A stretch of DNA of 60,588 nt, from the NCBI GenBank assembly GCA_014800685.1, contig JAAVFQ010000005.1:22308-82895 (forward strand). Direction: 5' to 3'. The notes under the pieces were generated by a model. The model was not told where the DNA came from, did not search any database, and saw only the letters and a program-made list of their open reading frames with translations. A program made the position numbers and the translations under genes. Shown piece after piece: positions 1-8,800 of the stretch. Numbering within the stretch: the stretch's first letter is position 1; each line of letters opens with the position of its first letter. Source of the stretch: Bacteroidales bacterium. GTDB lineage: Bacteria > Bacteroidota > Bacteroidia > Bacteroidales > Muribaculaceae.

Positions 1-5
1 CACAG

Positions 6-25
6 GTAAGTGAGAAAAATGAATG
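6..25 (+). repeat. Left-end remnant of TAAGTAAGT repeat family
   Basis: The stretch reads GTAAGTGAGAAAAATGAATG, close to the left end of the MITE-like family seen in full at 20607-20792. Only about 20 bases match before the sequence diverges, so it is probably a decayed end. The rest of the 117 bases before the first gene shows no clear promoter. Confidence 0.35.
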
Positions 26-117
26 CCGCAAGGGGATTCACAAGGTGTTTGCTTATTATGAAATACACACATAAACTCTCCTGAGCCTTCGGTCCCCGGA
101 GATTACGCTATAAACTC

Positions 118-1383
118 ATGGAAAGAATTATTATAATCGGAGGCGGTTTCGCCGGACTTAATCTCGCTAAGCATCTTGATAAATCCAAGTTTGAGGTCAA
201 GCTTATCGATCGCAATAACTTTCACTCATTTCCCCCACTCTTCTATCAGGTGGCCTCGTCGGGACTGGATGCCTCTAACATCTCTTTCCCACTGCGCCGG
301 GAATTTCACAAACTCAAAAATGTGAGCTACCACATGGGCCATGTCAAGAATATTGACCTTGCCGCCAAGAGAGTGACCACCTCATACGAGACTATCGACT
401 ATGACCGACTTGTCATTGCCGCCGGCTCCACTAATAATTATTTCAATATGGAGAATCTGGGCGAGTCTACCTTTGGCATTAAGACTGTGGCACAGGCTTC
501 TCACACCCGCGACGAGATTCTTGACCGCCTTGAGCGAGGAGCCATCAGTCACGACCCGGAGCGTAGAAAGCAGCTGCTCAGCTTTCTCGTTGTCGGGGGC
601 GGCCCCTCAGGCGTGGAAATAGCGGGCGCGCTGGGTGAGATGAAAAAGTATGTCCTCCCCAGAGAGTATCCCGAACTTAATCCTGACGACATGAGCATAG
701 TGCTTGTAGAGGGGCAAGACAAGCTCCTCGGCGCCATGTCGGAAAAAGCCTCTGCTAAGGCTATGCAAGACCTTAAAGACCTGATGGTCGAGGTCAGACT
801 GAATACTCGCCTTGATTCTTACAGGGATAAAGTGGTGACTTTCGGCGATGGCACGTCGGAATATTGGGAAACTCTTATCTGGACTGCCGGAGTGAAGGGA
901 GAGCCCATGCCCGGCATTCCTGATAATCTTATTGGCAGAGGTGGCAGAATCGTTGTGGACGACTTCAACAGAGTCCCAGGATATGAGCAGTCTCTATATG
1001 CGATAGGCGATATTGCCCTTATGACTACTAAGGATTATCCCAACGGGCATCCGCAGATGGCTCAGCCGGCTCTCCAGCAATCAAAAAACCTCGCCGACAA
1101 TCTCAACCGTGGCTCATTCTCCTCTCCTTTCCATTATAAAGATAAAGGCTCCATGGCCACTATCGGACGCCATAAGGCTGTAGTTGACCTCGGAAATACT
1201 TTCTTCTGCGGCCTGATAGCTTGGTTTATGTGGATGTTTATCCACCTGCTATCCATTTTGGGAATGCGCAATAAGCTCAACGTGCTCCTCAACTGGTTCT
1301 GGAATTATATCACTTATTCCACTTCCCTGCGTCTGTTGTTCCGTCCCACTAAGTATCCGCTCAGAAAACATTGGGGCGACTGA
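118..1383 (+). CDS. ndh: Type II NADH:quinone oxidoreductase (NDH-2)
   Basis: A 421-aa FAD-dependent NADH dehydrogenase that passes electrons from NADH to the quinone pool without pumping protons. The N-terminus carries the FAD dinucleotide motif GGGFAGLNLA (residues 8-17), and the second Rossmann motif GGGPSGVEIAGAL near residue 160 binds NAD(H). A conserved AIGDIA segment near residue 300 matches the second FAD contact. The C-terminal ~70 residues are rich in Trp, Phe and Leu, as expected for the membrane-anchoring helices of NDH-2. The length is normal. The gene stands alone and is followed by a separate promoter, so it is probably monocistronic. Confidence 0.95.
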   Translation: MERIIIIGGGFAGLNLAKHLDKSKFEVKLIDRNNFHSFPPLFYQVASSGLDASNISFPLRREFHKLKNVSYHMGHVKNIDLAAKRVTTSYETIDYDRLVIAAGSTNNYFNMENLGESTFGIKTVAQASHTRDEILDRLERGAISHDPERRKQLLSFLVVGGGPSGVEIAGALGEMKKYVLPREYPELNPDDMSIVLVEGQDKLLGAMSEKASAKAMQDLKDLMVEVRLNTRLDSYRDKVVTFGDGTSEYWETLIWTAGVKGEPMPGIPDNLIGRGGRIVVDDFNRVPGYEQSLYAIGDIALMTTKDYPNGHPQMAQPALQQSKNLADNLNRGSFSSPFHYKDKGSMATIGRHKAVVDLGNTFFCGLIAWFMWMFIHLLSILGMRNKLNVLLNWFWNYITYSTSLRLLFRPTKYPLRKHWGD

Positions 1384-1388
1384 CGCGA

Positions 1389-1420
1389 TTTGCCGATGTA
1401 ATTTTTTTTTACTACTTTTG
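1389..1420 (+). promoter_or_regulatory. Bacteroidota promoter for META lipoprotein gene
   Basis: TTTG at 1389-1392 and TACTTTTG at 1413-1420 are separated by 20 bases, matching TTTG-N19-21-TAnnTTTG. Transcription should start near 1425, giving a leader of about 40 bases. Confidence 0.75.
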
Positions 1421-1464
1421 CACACCACGACACCACTTCTAATCAAGAGCTAACGAATTATTTT

Positions 1465-2370
1465 GTGATGACTATCAGACTAAAACACATATTTCCTGCG
1501 GCTATACTCGCCTCAACGCTTATATTAAGCGGCTGCTCTGTGCTCGGAAATTCCGGAAAAACAGGCTCCACATCCACATCAAGAAGCAAGAAAAAAACGG
1601 TAGACCCTCTGGATCGTGAGCAACTTCTAATTGACAAAAGCGCCAAGACCTACTCCCCGGAGGAATTATCGCGCGGAGTGGTGAAGGGAGATTGGGCCAT
1701 AGAGACTGTCAATGGGCGCCCGGCCAAGGGGGAGACGCCTCCCTATCTTAAATTCGTGCCCGATGAAAGCAGAGTTTATGGCAGCAACGGATGCAATGTC
1801 ATTAATGCTGCCTACGAATACAGCCCCGCCGACTCCACTCTCTCATTCTCTGCAATGGCTTCCACCATGAAGGAATGCTATGAATATGACGACGTGGCGA
1901 TGGACATCAATCAGGCGCTCGGCAATACTAAATATTATCGCTGGCGCCTTGAGGGCTCGCAGTATTTCCTATATTTCTTTGACAGATACCACAACGAACT
2001 CCTCAGCCTCATGCACCAGAATTTCGACTTCCTCAACGGCACATGGCAGGTAATGGCTATTGATGAGGAGGCCATTGACAATCCGGACATGAAGCTCGTC
2101 ATTGACGTTAATGAGGGTTATGTGCATGGCAATACGGGATGCAATATTCTGAACGGCAAACTGGAAATCGACATGGATAGCCCTAACTCCATATCCTTCT
2201 CAGGTTTTGCTCTGACGAGAATGGCCTGCCCCGAAGGAAGCATGGAGACTCCCTTCATCGTTGCGCTGGAAGCTGCCAGCTATGCACGTCCCATAAGCCC
2301 TGAAAAAGTCCTCATGCTTGACGACCAGCACCGCGTAGTCCTTGAGCTCGCCCGCACTTCCGACAAATAA
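1465..2370 (+). CDS. Lipoprotein with two META (HslJ-like) domains
   Basis: A 301-aa predicted lipoprotein. The N-terminus has a hydrophobic signal ending in the lipobox LSGC (Cys about residue 24), so it should be lipidated and exported to the envelope. Two META-type repeats follow. The first (about residues 75-170) contains GDWAIETVNG and GSNGCNVIN; the second (about 190-295) contains GTWQVMAID and GNTGCNILNG. The paired W...NGCN...C pattern is the hallmark of the HslJ/META fold. In other bacteria META proteins are linked to heat or drug stress, but no catalytic role is established. The gene has its own promoter and ends before a bidirectional palindrome. Confidence 0.88.
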   Translation: MMTIRLKHIFPAAILASTLILSGCSVLGNSGKTGSTSTSRSKKKTVDPLDREQLLIDKSAKTYSPEELSRGVVKGDWAIETVNGRPAKGETPPYLKFVPDESRVYGSNGCNVINAAYEYSPADSTLSFSAMASTMKECYEYDDVAMDINQALGNTKYYRWRLEGSQYFLYFFDRYHNELLSLMHQNFDFLNGTWQVMAIDEEAIDNPDMKLVIDVNEGYVHGNTGCNILNGKLEIDMDSPNSISFSGFALTRMACPEGSMETPFIVALEAASYARPISPEKVLMLDDQHRVVLELARTSDK

Positions 2371-2407
2371 CTTTACCCCGAAAATATTTCCCTTTTAACG
2401 AAAAGCG

Positions 2408-2447
2408 AGAGGGTGTGCCAAAATTCATTTTTTTTGACACACCCTCT
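2408..2447. terminator. GAGGGTGTG palindrome, bidirectional terminator
   Basis: AGAGGGTGTG pairs with CACACCCTCT around an A/T-rich inner stem and loop. It lies between convergent genes (META lipoprotein and cupin). It is one of at least eight near-identical palindromes at gene ends in this window. Confidence 0.75.
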
Positions 2448-2483
2448 AAAAGGTTTATAAGAGTAAGAACAGGTCAGAACCAA

Positions 2484-2795
2484 TCACGCAGGCTGTGCGC
2501 CTCCGTTTATCTTGGTGAGCATGACCTTGAACTTCTTGTTGGCCTTGAGAGAATGTTCCACTCCCGGACGCATGGAGAGGAATTCACCCTCCTTAAGTTT
2601 CATCTCATTCCCCTCAAGGGTGATGTCGGCTGTGCCGTCTATCACCATTATCATGGCGTCACACGGAGCCTTGTGAGTACCTAATTCAGTACCCTTATCA
2701 AAGGCAAGCAATGTCACGGAACCTCCTGCGTTTGATAGGATTTCAAGCTTGTTGATCTGGCCGTGGGAATAGTCTATTTTGTCTTTCAGTTCCAT
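2484..2795 (-). CDS. Single-domain cupin protein
   Basis: A 103-aa single-domain cupin. The beta-barrel core is visible as GSVTLLAFDKGTELGTHKAP (about residues 26-45), followed by a PGVEHSLKA segment that carries the second-motif histidine. Such small cupins bind a metal or small ligand, and the sequence does not fix the substrate. It is a complete cytoplasmic protein with no signal peptide. It is separated from the upstream Hsp15-like gene by 189 bases containing a small TTCCCG/CGGGAA hairpin, so separate transcription is likely. Confidence 0.85.
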   Translation of the reverse strand: MELKDKIDYSHGQINKLEILSNAGGSVTLLAFDKGTELGTHKAPCDAMIMVIDGTADITLEGNEMKLKEGEFLSMRPGVEHSLKANKKFKVMLTKINGGAQPA

Positions 2796-2984
2796 AAGAT
2801 GTGTGTTTTTATAGTTTTACTTATTCTCCTTGCTTGGAGATTTATCTATAAAACGCCTTCGGAAAGAATATTGTTTCCCGCTCATACCGGGAATTAAAAC
2901 TTCCTAAGACCATGACCCTCAAGAAATGTTGACGCCAGGTGTCAGGGTCTAAATAAAAAACCAGGCACCTTTTCCCGGGAAATA

Positions 2985-3428
2985 TCAATCCTCTACCTCC
3001 GCATCATCCTCCTCATCTTCCCAGTCCAGAAAGAATGTATCGGCATAGGTATCCTCTTTAAATCGGGCCATTTCCCGGCTGTCTCGCTTGGTGGGACGTC
3101 CAAGTCCCTTCCTACGGTCCACAAAGCCTGAGATACGTGTCATTTCCAGAAGCTCATACTGCGACTGTGGCGTCATATTCTCCAGATAGTCCGGCACGAG
3201 CTTTGCGCCCAGACGTCCGGTAGGAATCTGAAGCACTCGGAACGTATATGTGATAGGAGGCTTCTTCACGTCAATTATATCTCCCGGCTTTATAGCCCTT
3301 GACGGCTTCAGCGCAGTCCCGTTCTGCATCACGCGGCCCTTCTTACAGGCATCTGTGGCTATTGTTCTGGTCTTGAAGACTCTCATTTCCCATAGCCACT
3401 TGTCTACTCGTTCTTCACTTTTCGGCAT
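2985..3428 (-). CDS. RNA-binding S4 domain protein (Hsp15-like)
   Basis: A 147-aa protein beginning with a canonical S4 RNA-binding fold: RVDKWLWEMRVFKTRTIA, then ACKKGRVMQNG and PGDIIDV (residues 7-65). This matches the Hsp15 family, which in Escherichia coli rescues stalled 50S subunits carrying nascent chains. The C-terminal half is basic around GLGRPTKRDSR and ends in a short acidic tail (DWEDEEDDAEVED), as is common in Bacteroidales homologues. It lies upstream of the cupin and downstream of pth on the same strand. A ribosome-related role fits the neighbouring pth and L25 genes, but is inferred from family. Confidence 0.88.
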   Translation of the reverse strand: MPKSEERVDKWLWEMRVFKTRTIATDACKKGRVMQNGTALKPSRAIKPGDIIDVKKPPITYTFRVLQIPTGRLGAKLVPDYLENMTPQSQYELLEMTRISGFVDRRKGLGRPTKRDSREMARFKEDTYADTFFLDWEDEEDDAEVED

Positions 3429-3552
3429 ATCGACACTCCTTACTTATTAAAATTTCGCAAGTTATAAATATTGCTCCGCAAGAATAAAAATAAAACAGCT
3501 AAGGCAAAGCTCATAACCTCATAATCTTTATGTTGAGCTTGCGAAACTTAAG

Positions 3553-4119
3553 TTACTTATTATTGAAATGAGTCATGGCAAAGTCAGGTCCGCTGAGACA
3601 GAAAGTCTTCACTGCCTCGGCTGCCACTTCAAGTCTTTCGGGAAGAAGCTTGCGCTCCTCGGGCGGAAACTTACCAAGTACAAAATCTATCTGCCCTCCC
3701 CTGGGAAATTCATTCCCCACACCGAAGCGTAGACGGGCATAATTCTGATTGCCAAGCTCGGAAGCTATATTTTTCAGGCCGTTATGTCCGGCGTCCGAAC
3801 CATTTTTTCTAATCCTTATAGTTCCGAACGGAAGGGCGATGTCATCTACCACCACAAGCAGATTCTGAAGAGGCAGTTTCTCCTTATTCATCCAGAATCT
3901 GACGGCCAGACCTGAGAGATTCATGAATGTTCCGGGCTTGAGCAAAAGGAGTTCACAGTTTTTTACACGAATTTTTGCCATTGTGCCATATCGGCAAGAC
4001 TCAAAGGGCACACCGGCGTCAAGAGCCAGCTTATCAAGCACCATAAAGCCTGCATTATGACGGGTACCCTCATATTCCGCACCGGGATTTCCGAGGCCTG
4101 TTATAAGAAATTTCTTCAT
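3553..4119 (-). CDS. pth: Peptidyl-tRNA hydrolase
   Basis: The enzyme cleaves peptidyl-tRNA released from ribosomes and recycles tRNA. The start chosen gives [20 protein letters not shown], the classic Pth N-terminus with the catalytic Asn in GLGNPG. The catalytic His is in TRHNAGF, and the VDDIALPFG and GHNGLKNI signatures follow. The frame stays open 23 codons upstream to an ATG at 4188, giving an N-terminal extension unlike other Pth proteins. That upstream ATG lies just 3 bases from a MITE-like repeat, so I prefer the internal start. Protein length is then 188 aa, the family norm. Confidence 0.9.
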   Translation of the reverse strand: MKKFLITGLGNPGAEYEGTRHNAGFMVLDKLALDAGVPFESCRYGTMAKIRVKNCELLLLKPGTFMNLSGLAVRFWMNKEKLPLQNLLVVVDDIALPFGTIRIRKNGSDAGHNGLKNIASELGNQNYARLRFGVGNEFPRGGQIDFVLGKFPPEERKLLPERLEVAAEAVKTFCLSGPDFAMTHFNNK

Positions 4120-4190
4120 ATCACTATCATATTCGGGGGCAGTATATCCGCGCATTATCAGGCGCGAAAGCCATTCCGGGAGTTTCATTG

Positions 4191-4323
4191 CTAAGTAAGT
4201 GAGAAAAATTAATGTACATCTAAAACGACGTGATTTTGGAGATTATTTCTCGATGGGACGAGGTAAGATATTAGCATATCTGACTGAGAGATGATGAGAT
4301 AAAACTCTCTTGAAACTTACTTA
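4191..4323. repeat. TAAGTAAGT element, subfamily A, shortened copy
   Basis: The left end CTAAGTAAGTGAGAAAAATT is typical of subfamily A and the right end is ACTTACTTA. At about 133 bp it lacks roughly 50 bp of the right half present in the 186-bp copies. It sits immediately upstream of the longest possible pth start. Confidence 0.75.
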
Positions 4324-4329
4324 TACTAT

Positions 4330-4512
4330 GTAAGTATTCAAAATTAAACGATAATATGAGTTTAGGAATCTTTTATGCTATCTTCGGCTTCTTTTTTGCC
4401 GCTTCCGGCTGGTCGCTCAGTCGAATATGCTTATATTATCCTTCGCTCCGTGCCGAAATCAACTAAAAAATTAGCGCGAATATAGTATAAATTTATTTTA
4501 AATACTTACTTA
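4330..4512. repeat. TAAGTAAGT element, subfamily B, full copy
   Basis: The copy begins TAAGTATTCAAAATTAAACG and ends in ACTTACTTAT. It is about 90% identical by eye to the reverse complement of the copy at 10726-10911. It is a long imperfect palindrome centred on GAATATGCTTATATT. Together with the preceding copy it forms a head-to-tail pair. Confidence 0.8.
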
Positions 4513-4538
4513 TCAGTTCTGATTGATACAAACCTTTT

Positions 4539-4575
4539 GAGGGTGTGCCAAAATTTTCATTTCGACACACCCTCT
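4539..4575 (-). terminator. GAGGGTGTG palindrome downstream of L25
   Basis: GAGGGTGTG (4539-4547) pairs with CACACCCTC (4566-4574), with an A/T-rich loop. It lies 95 bases beyond the L25 stop on the minus strand and probably ends that transcript. Confidence 0.65.
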
Positions 4576-4669
4576 AAGGACTTTTCTTACGCTGCAGAGC
4601 TTTTGCGGCAGACGGATATTTCCATCCTCTCCGCCACTCTTTTACGCTCCGGGCGAGTAAATGCTTTTA

Positions 4670-5323
4670 TCAGCCCTGAGCAGCCTTTGCCTGAGCACCA
4701 CGGGCAGCACGAGTGAGCTGTACTGCGCAGACTACTGCGTTCTTGGCGTTCATAAGCTCCAGACCCTCGAAGTGAAGATCGCCTACAGCGAGTGACTTGC
4801 CGAGACCAAGTGTATCTACGTTTACTACGAGACGCTCGGGAATTTCAGTGTAAGGAGCCTTCACTTTGAGCTTACGCATGCTCAGAGTCAGCTTACCACC
4901 GGCTTTAACACCCTCTGCGTGACCCTCTATCTGTACGGGCACTTCCATCACGATGGGCTTATCGGGATAAACCTCAAGGAAGTCAATGTGAAGGACAGTA
5001 TCCTTTACGGGCTGGAACTGAATCTCCTTCATTACCGCTGTGCGCTTCTCGCCGTTGAGCTCGAGTTCGATCTCGAAGATATCAGGAGTGTAGATGAGCT
5101 TGCGCACTCCCTCCTGGCTCACTACGATGTCAGTAGTGATGATGCCACGGTTGGCGTCTATCTCTACGAGCTTCTCGCCGGGCTTGAGCGCTTCTGTGTA
5201 GGGAAGTGCTACGATTTTGCCACCATTGAGCACTGCAGGGATCTTACCCTCTGCGCGGAGGGCTTTGCTTGACTTCTTGCCGAGAGCCTCACGGGGCTCT
5301 GCTTTGAGTTCGAATTTCTTCAT
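4670..5323 (-). CDS. rplY: 50S ribosomal protein L25/general stress protein Ctc
   Basis: A 217-aa protein of the long (CTC/TL5) form of L25, which binds 5S rRNA. The N-terminal L25 domain (residues 1-95) starts KKFELKAEPREALGKKSSKA and contains RTAVMKEIQFQPVKDTVLHI. The C-terminal TL5 beta domain (about 100-195) contains VPVQIEGHAEGVKAGGKL and LGKSLAVGDL. The tail is Ala/Lys-rich (ARGAQAKAAQG). The gene has a strong promoter and an unusually structured leader of about 150 nt (see separate entry), which suggests post-transcriptional control. It is followed by a palindromic terminator. Confidence 0.95.
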   Translation of the reverse strand: MKKFELKAEPREALGKKSSKALRAEGKIPAVLNGGKIVALPYTEALKPGEKLVEIDANRGIITTDIVVSQEGVRKLIYTPDIFEIELELNGEKRTAVMKEIQFQPVKDTVLHIDFLEVYPDKPIVMEVPVQIEGHAEGVKAGGKLTLSMRKLKVKAPYTEIPERLVVNVDTLGLGKSLAVGDLHFEGLELMNAKNAVVCAVQLTRAARGAQAKAAQG

Positions 5324-5476
5324 TTTAAGTTTTTTGAATTTGTGTTACTAAAAATAAGTCTTCCCTTAGGGGGAATACATCAGCCACTTTAGCAACCTTA
5401 TAGCTTGCCAACTCGCTGATGATGAACAAATTTCCCATCACACCGGGCACAAAAAGCCCTTATCGAAGAGGCTTTT
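5324..5476 (-). promoter_or_regulatory. Structured 5' leader of L25 mRNA
   Basis: Right after the predicted start, AAAAGCC and GGCTTTT (plus-strand region about 5448-5475) form a hairpin followed by T residues, resembling an early attenuator. Downstream, CATCAGC (5415-5421 read on the minus strand) pairs with GCTGATG (5378-5384), enclosing a TTGGCAA/TTGCTAA stem. Autogenous leaders are common for ribosomal protein genes, so a regulatory role is plausible but inferred. Confidence 0.5.
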
Positions 5477-5482
5477 GCGATG

Positions 5483-5514
5483 CAAAGTTAATACATTTTT
5501 TGCTGATTTCCAAA
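5483..5514 (-). promoter_or_regulatory. Promoter of L25 gene
   Basis: On the minus strand TTTG (5511-5514) and TAACTTTG (5483-5490) are separated by exactly 20 bases. Transcription should start near 5476, leaving a leader of about 150 nt. Confidence 0.8.
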
Positions 5515-5694
5515 TCCCCACTTTTATCCTGACTTATACTCCCGCTTCCCGACCCCATGAGTCGAGTTGACCCGTCTATGCTTTTATTTCGACCCTTTTA
5601 GAAAAAAACCCTTATATCACGACTGTAATTTAGTTTTTTTATCTAATACATAACACCACAACGAGAAATTTCATACTTTTTTACTTTTTCACTA

Positions 5695-5725
5695 TTGCAG
5701 AACACATCATTTTTTAGTAACTTTG
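5695..5725 (+). promoter_or_regulatory. Promoter of the 1579-aa secreted protein gene
   Basis: TTG at 5695-5697 and TAACTTTG at 5718-5725 are separated by 20 bases. The predicted leader runs from about 5731 to 5886 (~155 nt). It contains a possible stem between CATTCAC (about 5772) and GTGAATG (about 5834), so the leader is probably structured. Confidence 0.75.
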
Positions 5726-5886
5726 TGCCGTTCGATTTTAACGAGCAGCATCAGGATTCCACCTCCGGTGCATTCACACTCAAAATTACATTTCGGCATA
5801 TAAAACATCTTGTTAAATCAGCGAGTTGTCAGCGTGAATGTGCGCCTGCCGATTTTTCAATTCTGAACTAACTAACAATTTATTCT

Positions 5887-8800
5887 ATGGTAAAAGTCAA
5901 ACAATCGATGGCGCTTGCTGCACTCTCGATGGCTGTTTGCGTTCCTGCTTCTTCTGAAGCCCAGAACTACAAACGCACTCCCGATCTGCCGCAAACCCAT
6001 CAGTCTGTCTCTAAAGCAAGACAGTGGGAAGAGACTTTCGGGCGTTCCAAAGACTCCGACCCCAACTTCATGCCTATTGAAAGAACAGACTTCAATGCCG
6101 GGCCTCAATATTCAACCCGCATGAAGCTCAAAGGAGCTAAAGACCTCGGCAAAAAATCAAGATCTTTCATCCAGCAGGCTGAAAGGACAAGAGCCGCCGA
6201 ATACCTCGGCAACATTTACGGCGTGGTCAACTCCTCATCACCCGCCGGCGGCCAGAGCAGAACCTATTGGGGTAAGCTCGATTTCGCATCTATGTCCGTA
6301 AGCCCTATCTTCTCTGACTCCGGCTTCACTAACTCCTCTGACCCCGATCATCAGGCGGGCGCCGTGCGCGACGGTATCCTTTATATTCCCGAAGGCATAC
6401 AGTCTTCCGTGCGCGATTTCGACGTGGTCTGGAAAAGATATGACCTCAACACCGGCGAGCGCCTCCCCAACCTTAACTTCAATGGTGATGCGCAGATGTG
6501 GGTTCAGGCTATGTGCTACGACCCTATCTCCGACTGCTTCTTCGGCATGACCGGAAATGACGACAACTCTTCTGAGATCGTGGCTAACCGCATTGTCAAG
6601 ATCGACCCTAAGAACAATTTCAAGTGGGAGCTTATCTCTGACATGCCGAATGGCACCGGGCTCACTTTCTCCGGCTTCTATTACAACCCCTCCGATAAGG
6701 AAATTTATGCTTTCCGCGAGGATGGTCAGGTTTTTCTGGTAGACCGCACATCCGGACGATTCTTCGAGGCTTTCCAAGTATATTGCAATGACCCTGAGGA
6801 TGACGCTATCGTGCTCTCTCCCTTCAACGACCGTGGCACTACCAACATAGTTTTCTCCCCCCGCGACAACGCCCTTTTCCTTATCGCGCAAGACATCTAT
6901 CATAATGGAGAAGTCTATCTCTTCAACATTGACCTCGAGTCGGATGGAGAGTGCACACGCATTGCCGAAATCAGCAATAAGGCCATGCTCGTCTCTCTCT
7001 ACTGCCCTGACTCTTTCGCTGCTCCCGAAGCGGCAGGCCTCCCCGTGATAGAAAACTTCGGCCTCGTCAAGGATGCTCTCAAGGGTAGCGTAGAGTTTGC
7101 AGCTCCTACCACTCTCTACAACGATCTGAAGCTCAATAAGGATGTGGCCACCATCGCTACTATCGATGGCAAAGAGGTCTTCAATAAGACGCTTAAACCC
7201 GGCGAGAAAGCATCCTTTAATTTCGAAGTGTCTGAGGGTGTGCACACTCTTGATATCCACTGCGACATCAATGCCAATCTCCCCGGCCCTTCTTATATAT
7301 ATAAGTTCTACGCCGGCAATGACACCCCCAAAGCTCCCACAGGGGTTGCCATCAATGGAAATACCATTACCTGGAATGCTCCCGGAGCCGCCGGTGCCAA
7401 TAATGGATACGTAGACACCGATGCGCTCGAATATGACGTCTACTTCGACAACCGTAAGGTTAACACCGAGCCTGTCAAGACTACGTCCTACACCTTCACT
7501 CCCCCCTCCTCTCTTGAGCTCACTACAATTCAGGTGAAGGCCTCAGCAAATGGCAAGACCTCCGACTTCTCGGAAAGCCTGCTCTCCATCATCGGTAAGG
7601 CCCTCAGCCTCCCCTACTACGCTACTCCCACTACAGCTCAGGCTATGCTCTACACCGTAGTAGACGGCAACAACGACGGCAATACCTTCGATTATGACAC
7701 GCAGGACAACTGCTTCGTGCTGACGCTGGAGAACTATGAAGGCAGCAACGACTGGCTCGTTCTTCCGATGATGAATTTCAATGACGCGTCCAAGATGTAT
7801 AACTTCAGCACTACTTTCATGAATCAGACTCCCTATTATGGTACGGAGACCATTGAAGTCTGGCTCGGAAAAGACCCTGAACACATGGACATCAAGCTCG
7901 CCGAATATCCCTTCATCGACAATAAGGATGTGGAGTATCCCATTTCGGTCAACTTCAACGTGCCCGAAGCCGGCGACTATTATATCGCCCTCCGCGCCCA
8001 TACCCCCAACACCTGCTCGGGAGCCATCTTCTTCTCTCTCAGCGTCACTCAGACAGAATCTACCACCAAGGTGCCCGCCCGCATCGAGGACATCGTAATG
8101 ACTGCCGGCGAGAAGGGTGCCAAAGAGGCCGTTTTCAATCTTACCGTGCCCACCAAGGCCACTGATGGAAGCGCCCTTGACCCCTCTAAGAAAGTCACTG
8201 TCATAGCCCGCAATGCTGCTGACCCTGACTACTTATTCGCTGACGTGGCTGCTCTCCCCGGTGAAAAAGTCACTCTCAAGTGTCCCGGCAACAAGGGCTT
8301 CAACACATATCTCGTCACTGTCGAGAACAACGAAGGAGAAAACGCTGCCGCTATCCTCCGCGGATATATCGGCCTCGACACTCCCAAGTCTCCCCAGAAT
8401 GTCAAGACCGTCACTGCTGACGACAACATGACGATGACTATCTCCTGGGATCCCGTCACCGAGGGCGTCAACGGCGGATTCATTGACCCCGAAACCCTCT
8501 GCTATCAGGTATGGAACAATCCTCAGGGCGTCACCTGGAATCGCGTAGGCGACCGTCTCAAGGAGACAATGGTGCTCTTCGACCCCAACTATCCCACCCT
8601 CTCCCGCTGGATTCTCGCAGTGCTCGCGGAGAACGCTGACGGCGACTTCCTCAAGGAAAACCGTCTCAAATCAGTTAGCGACCAGCTCGGTAAGCCCGTA
8701 GAGCTCCCCCTCATCGAGACCTTCGAAGCTACCGGCGTAAAATATCCCTGGAACTACAACCGCAACACCGATGAGACAGAAATGTCATCTTTCGCCACCA

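Noticed and set aside
3435..3560. Possible further repeat element between the Hsp15-like gene and pth
   Set aside because: TTACTTATTA words and a TTCGCAAG/CTTGCGAA pair flank it, but the interior does not match either repeat family.
4120..4188. 23-residue N-terminal extension of Pth
   Set aside because: It is absent from typical Pth proteins and begins next to a repeat element. It remains possible but less likely than the internal start.
6238..7260. Another long antisense frame opposite the secreted protein gene
   Set aside because: Same reasoning: no promoter, no recognisable domains, and composition mirrors the sense gene.
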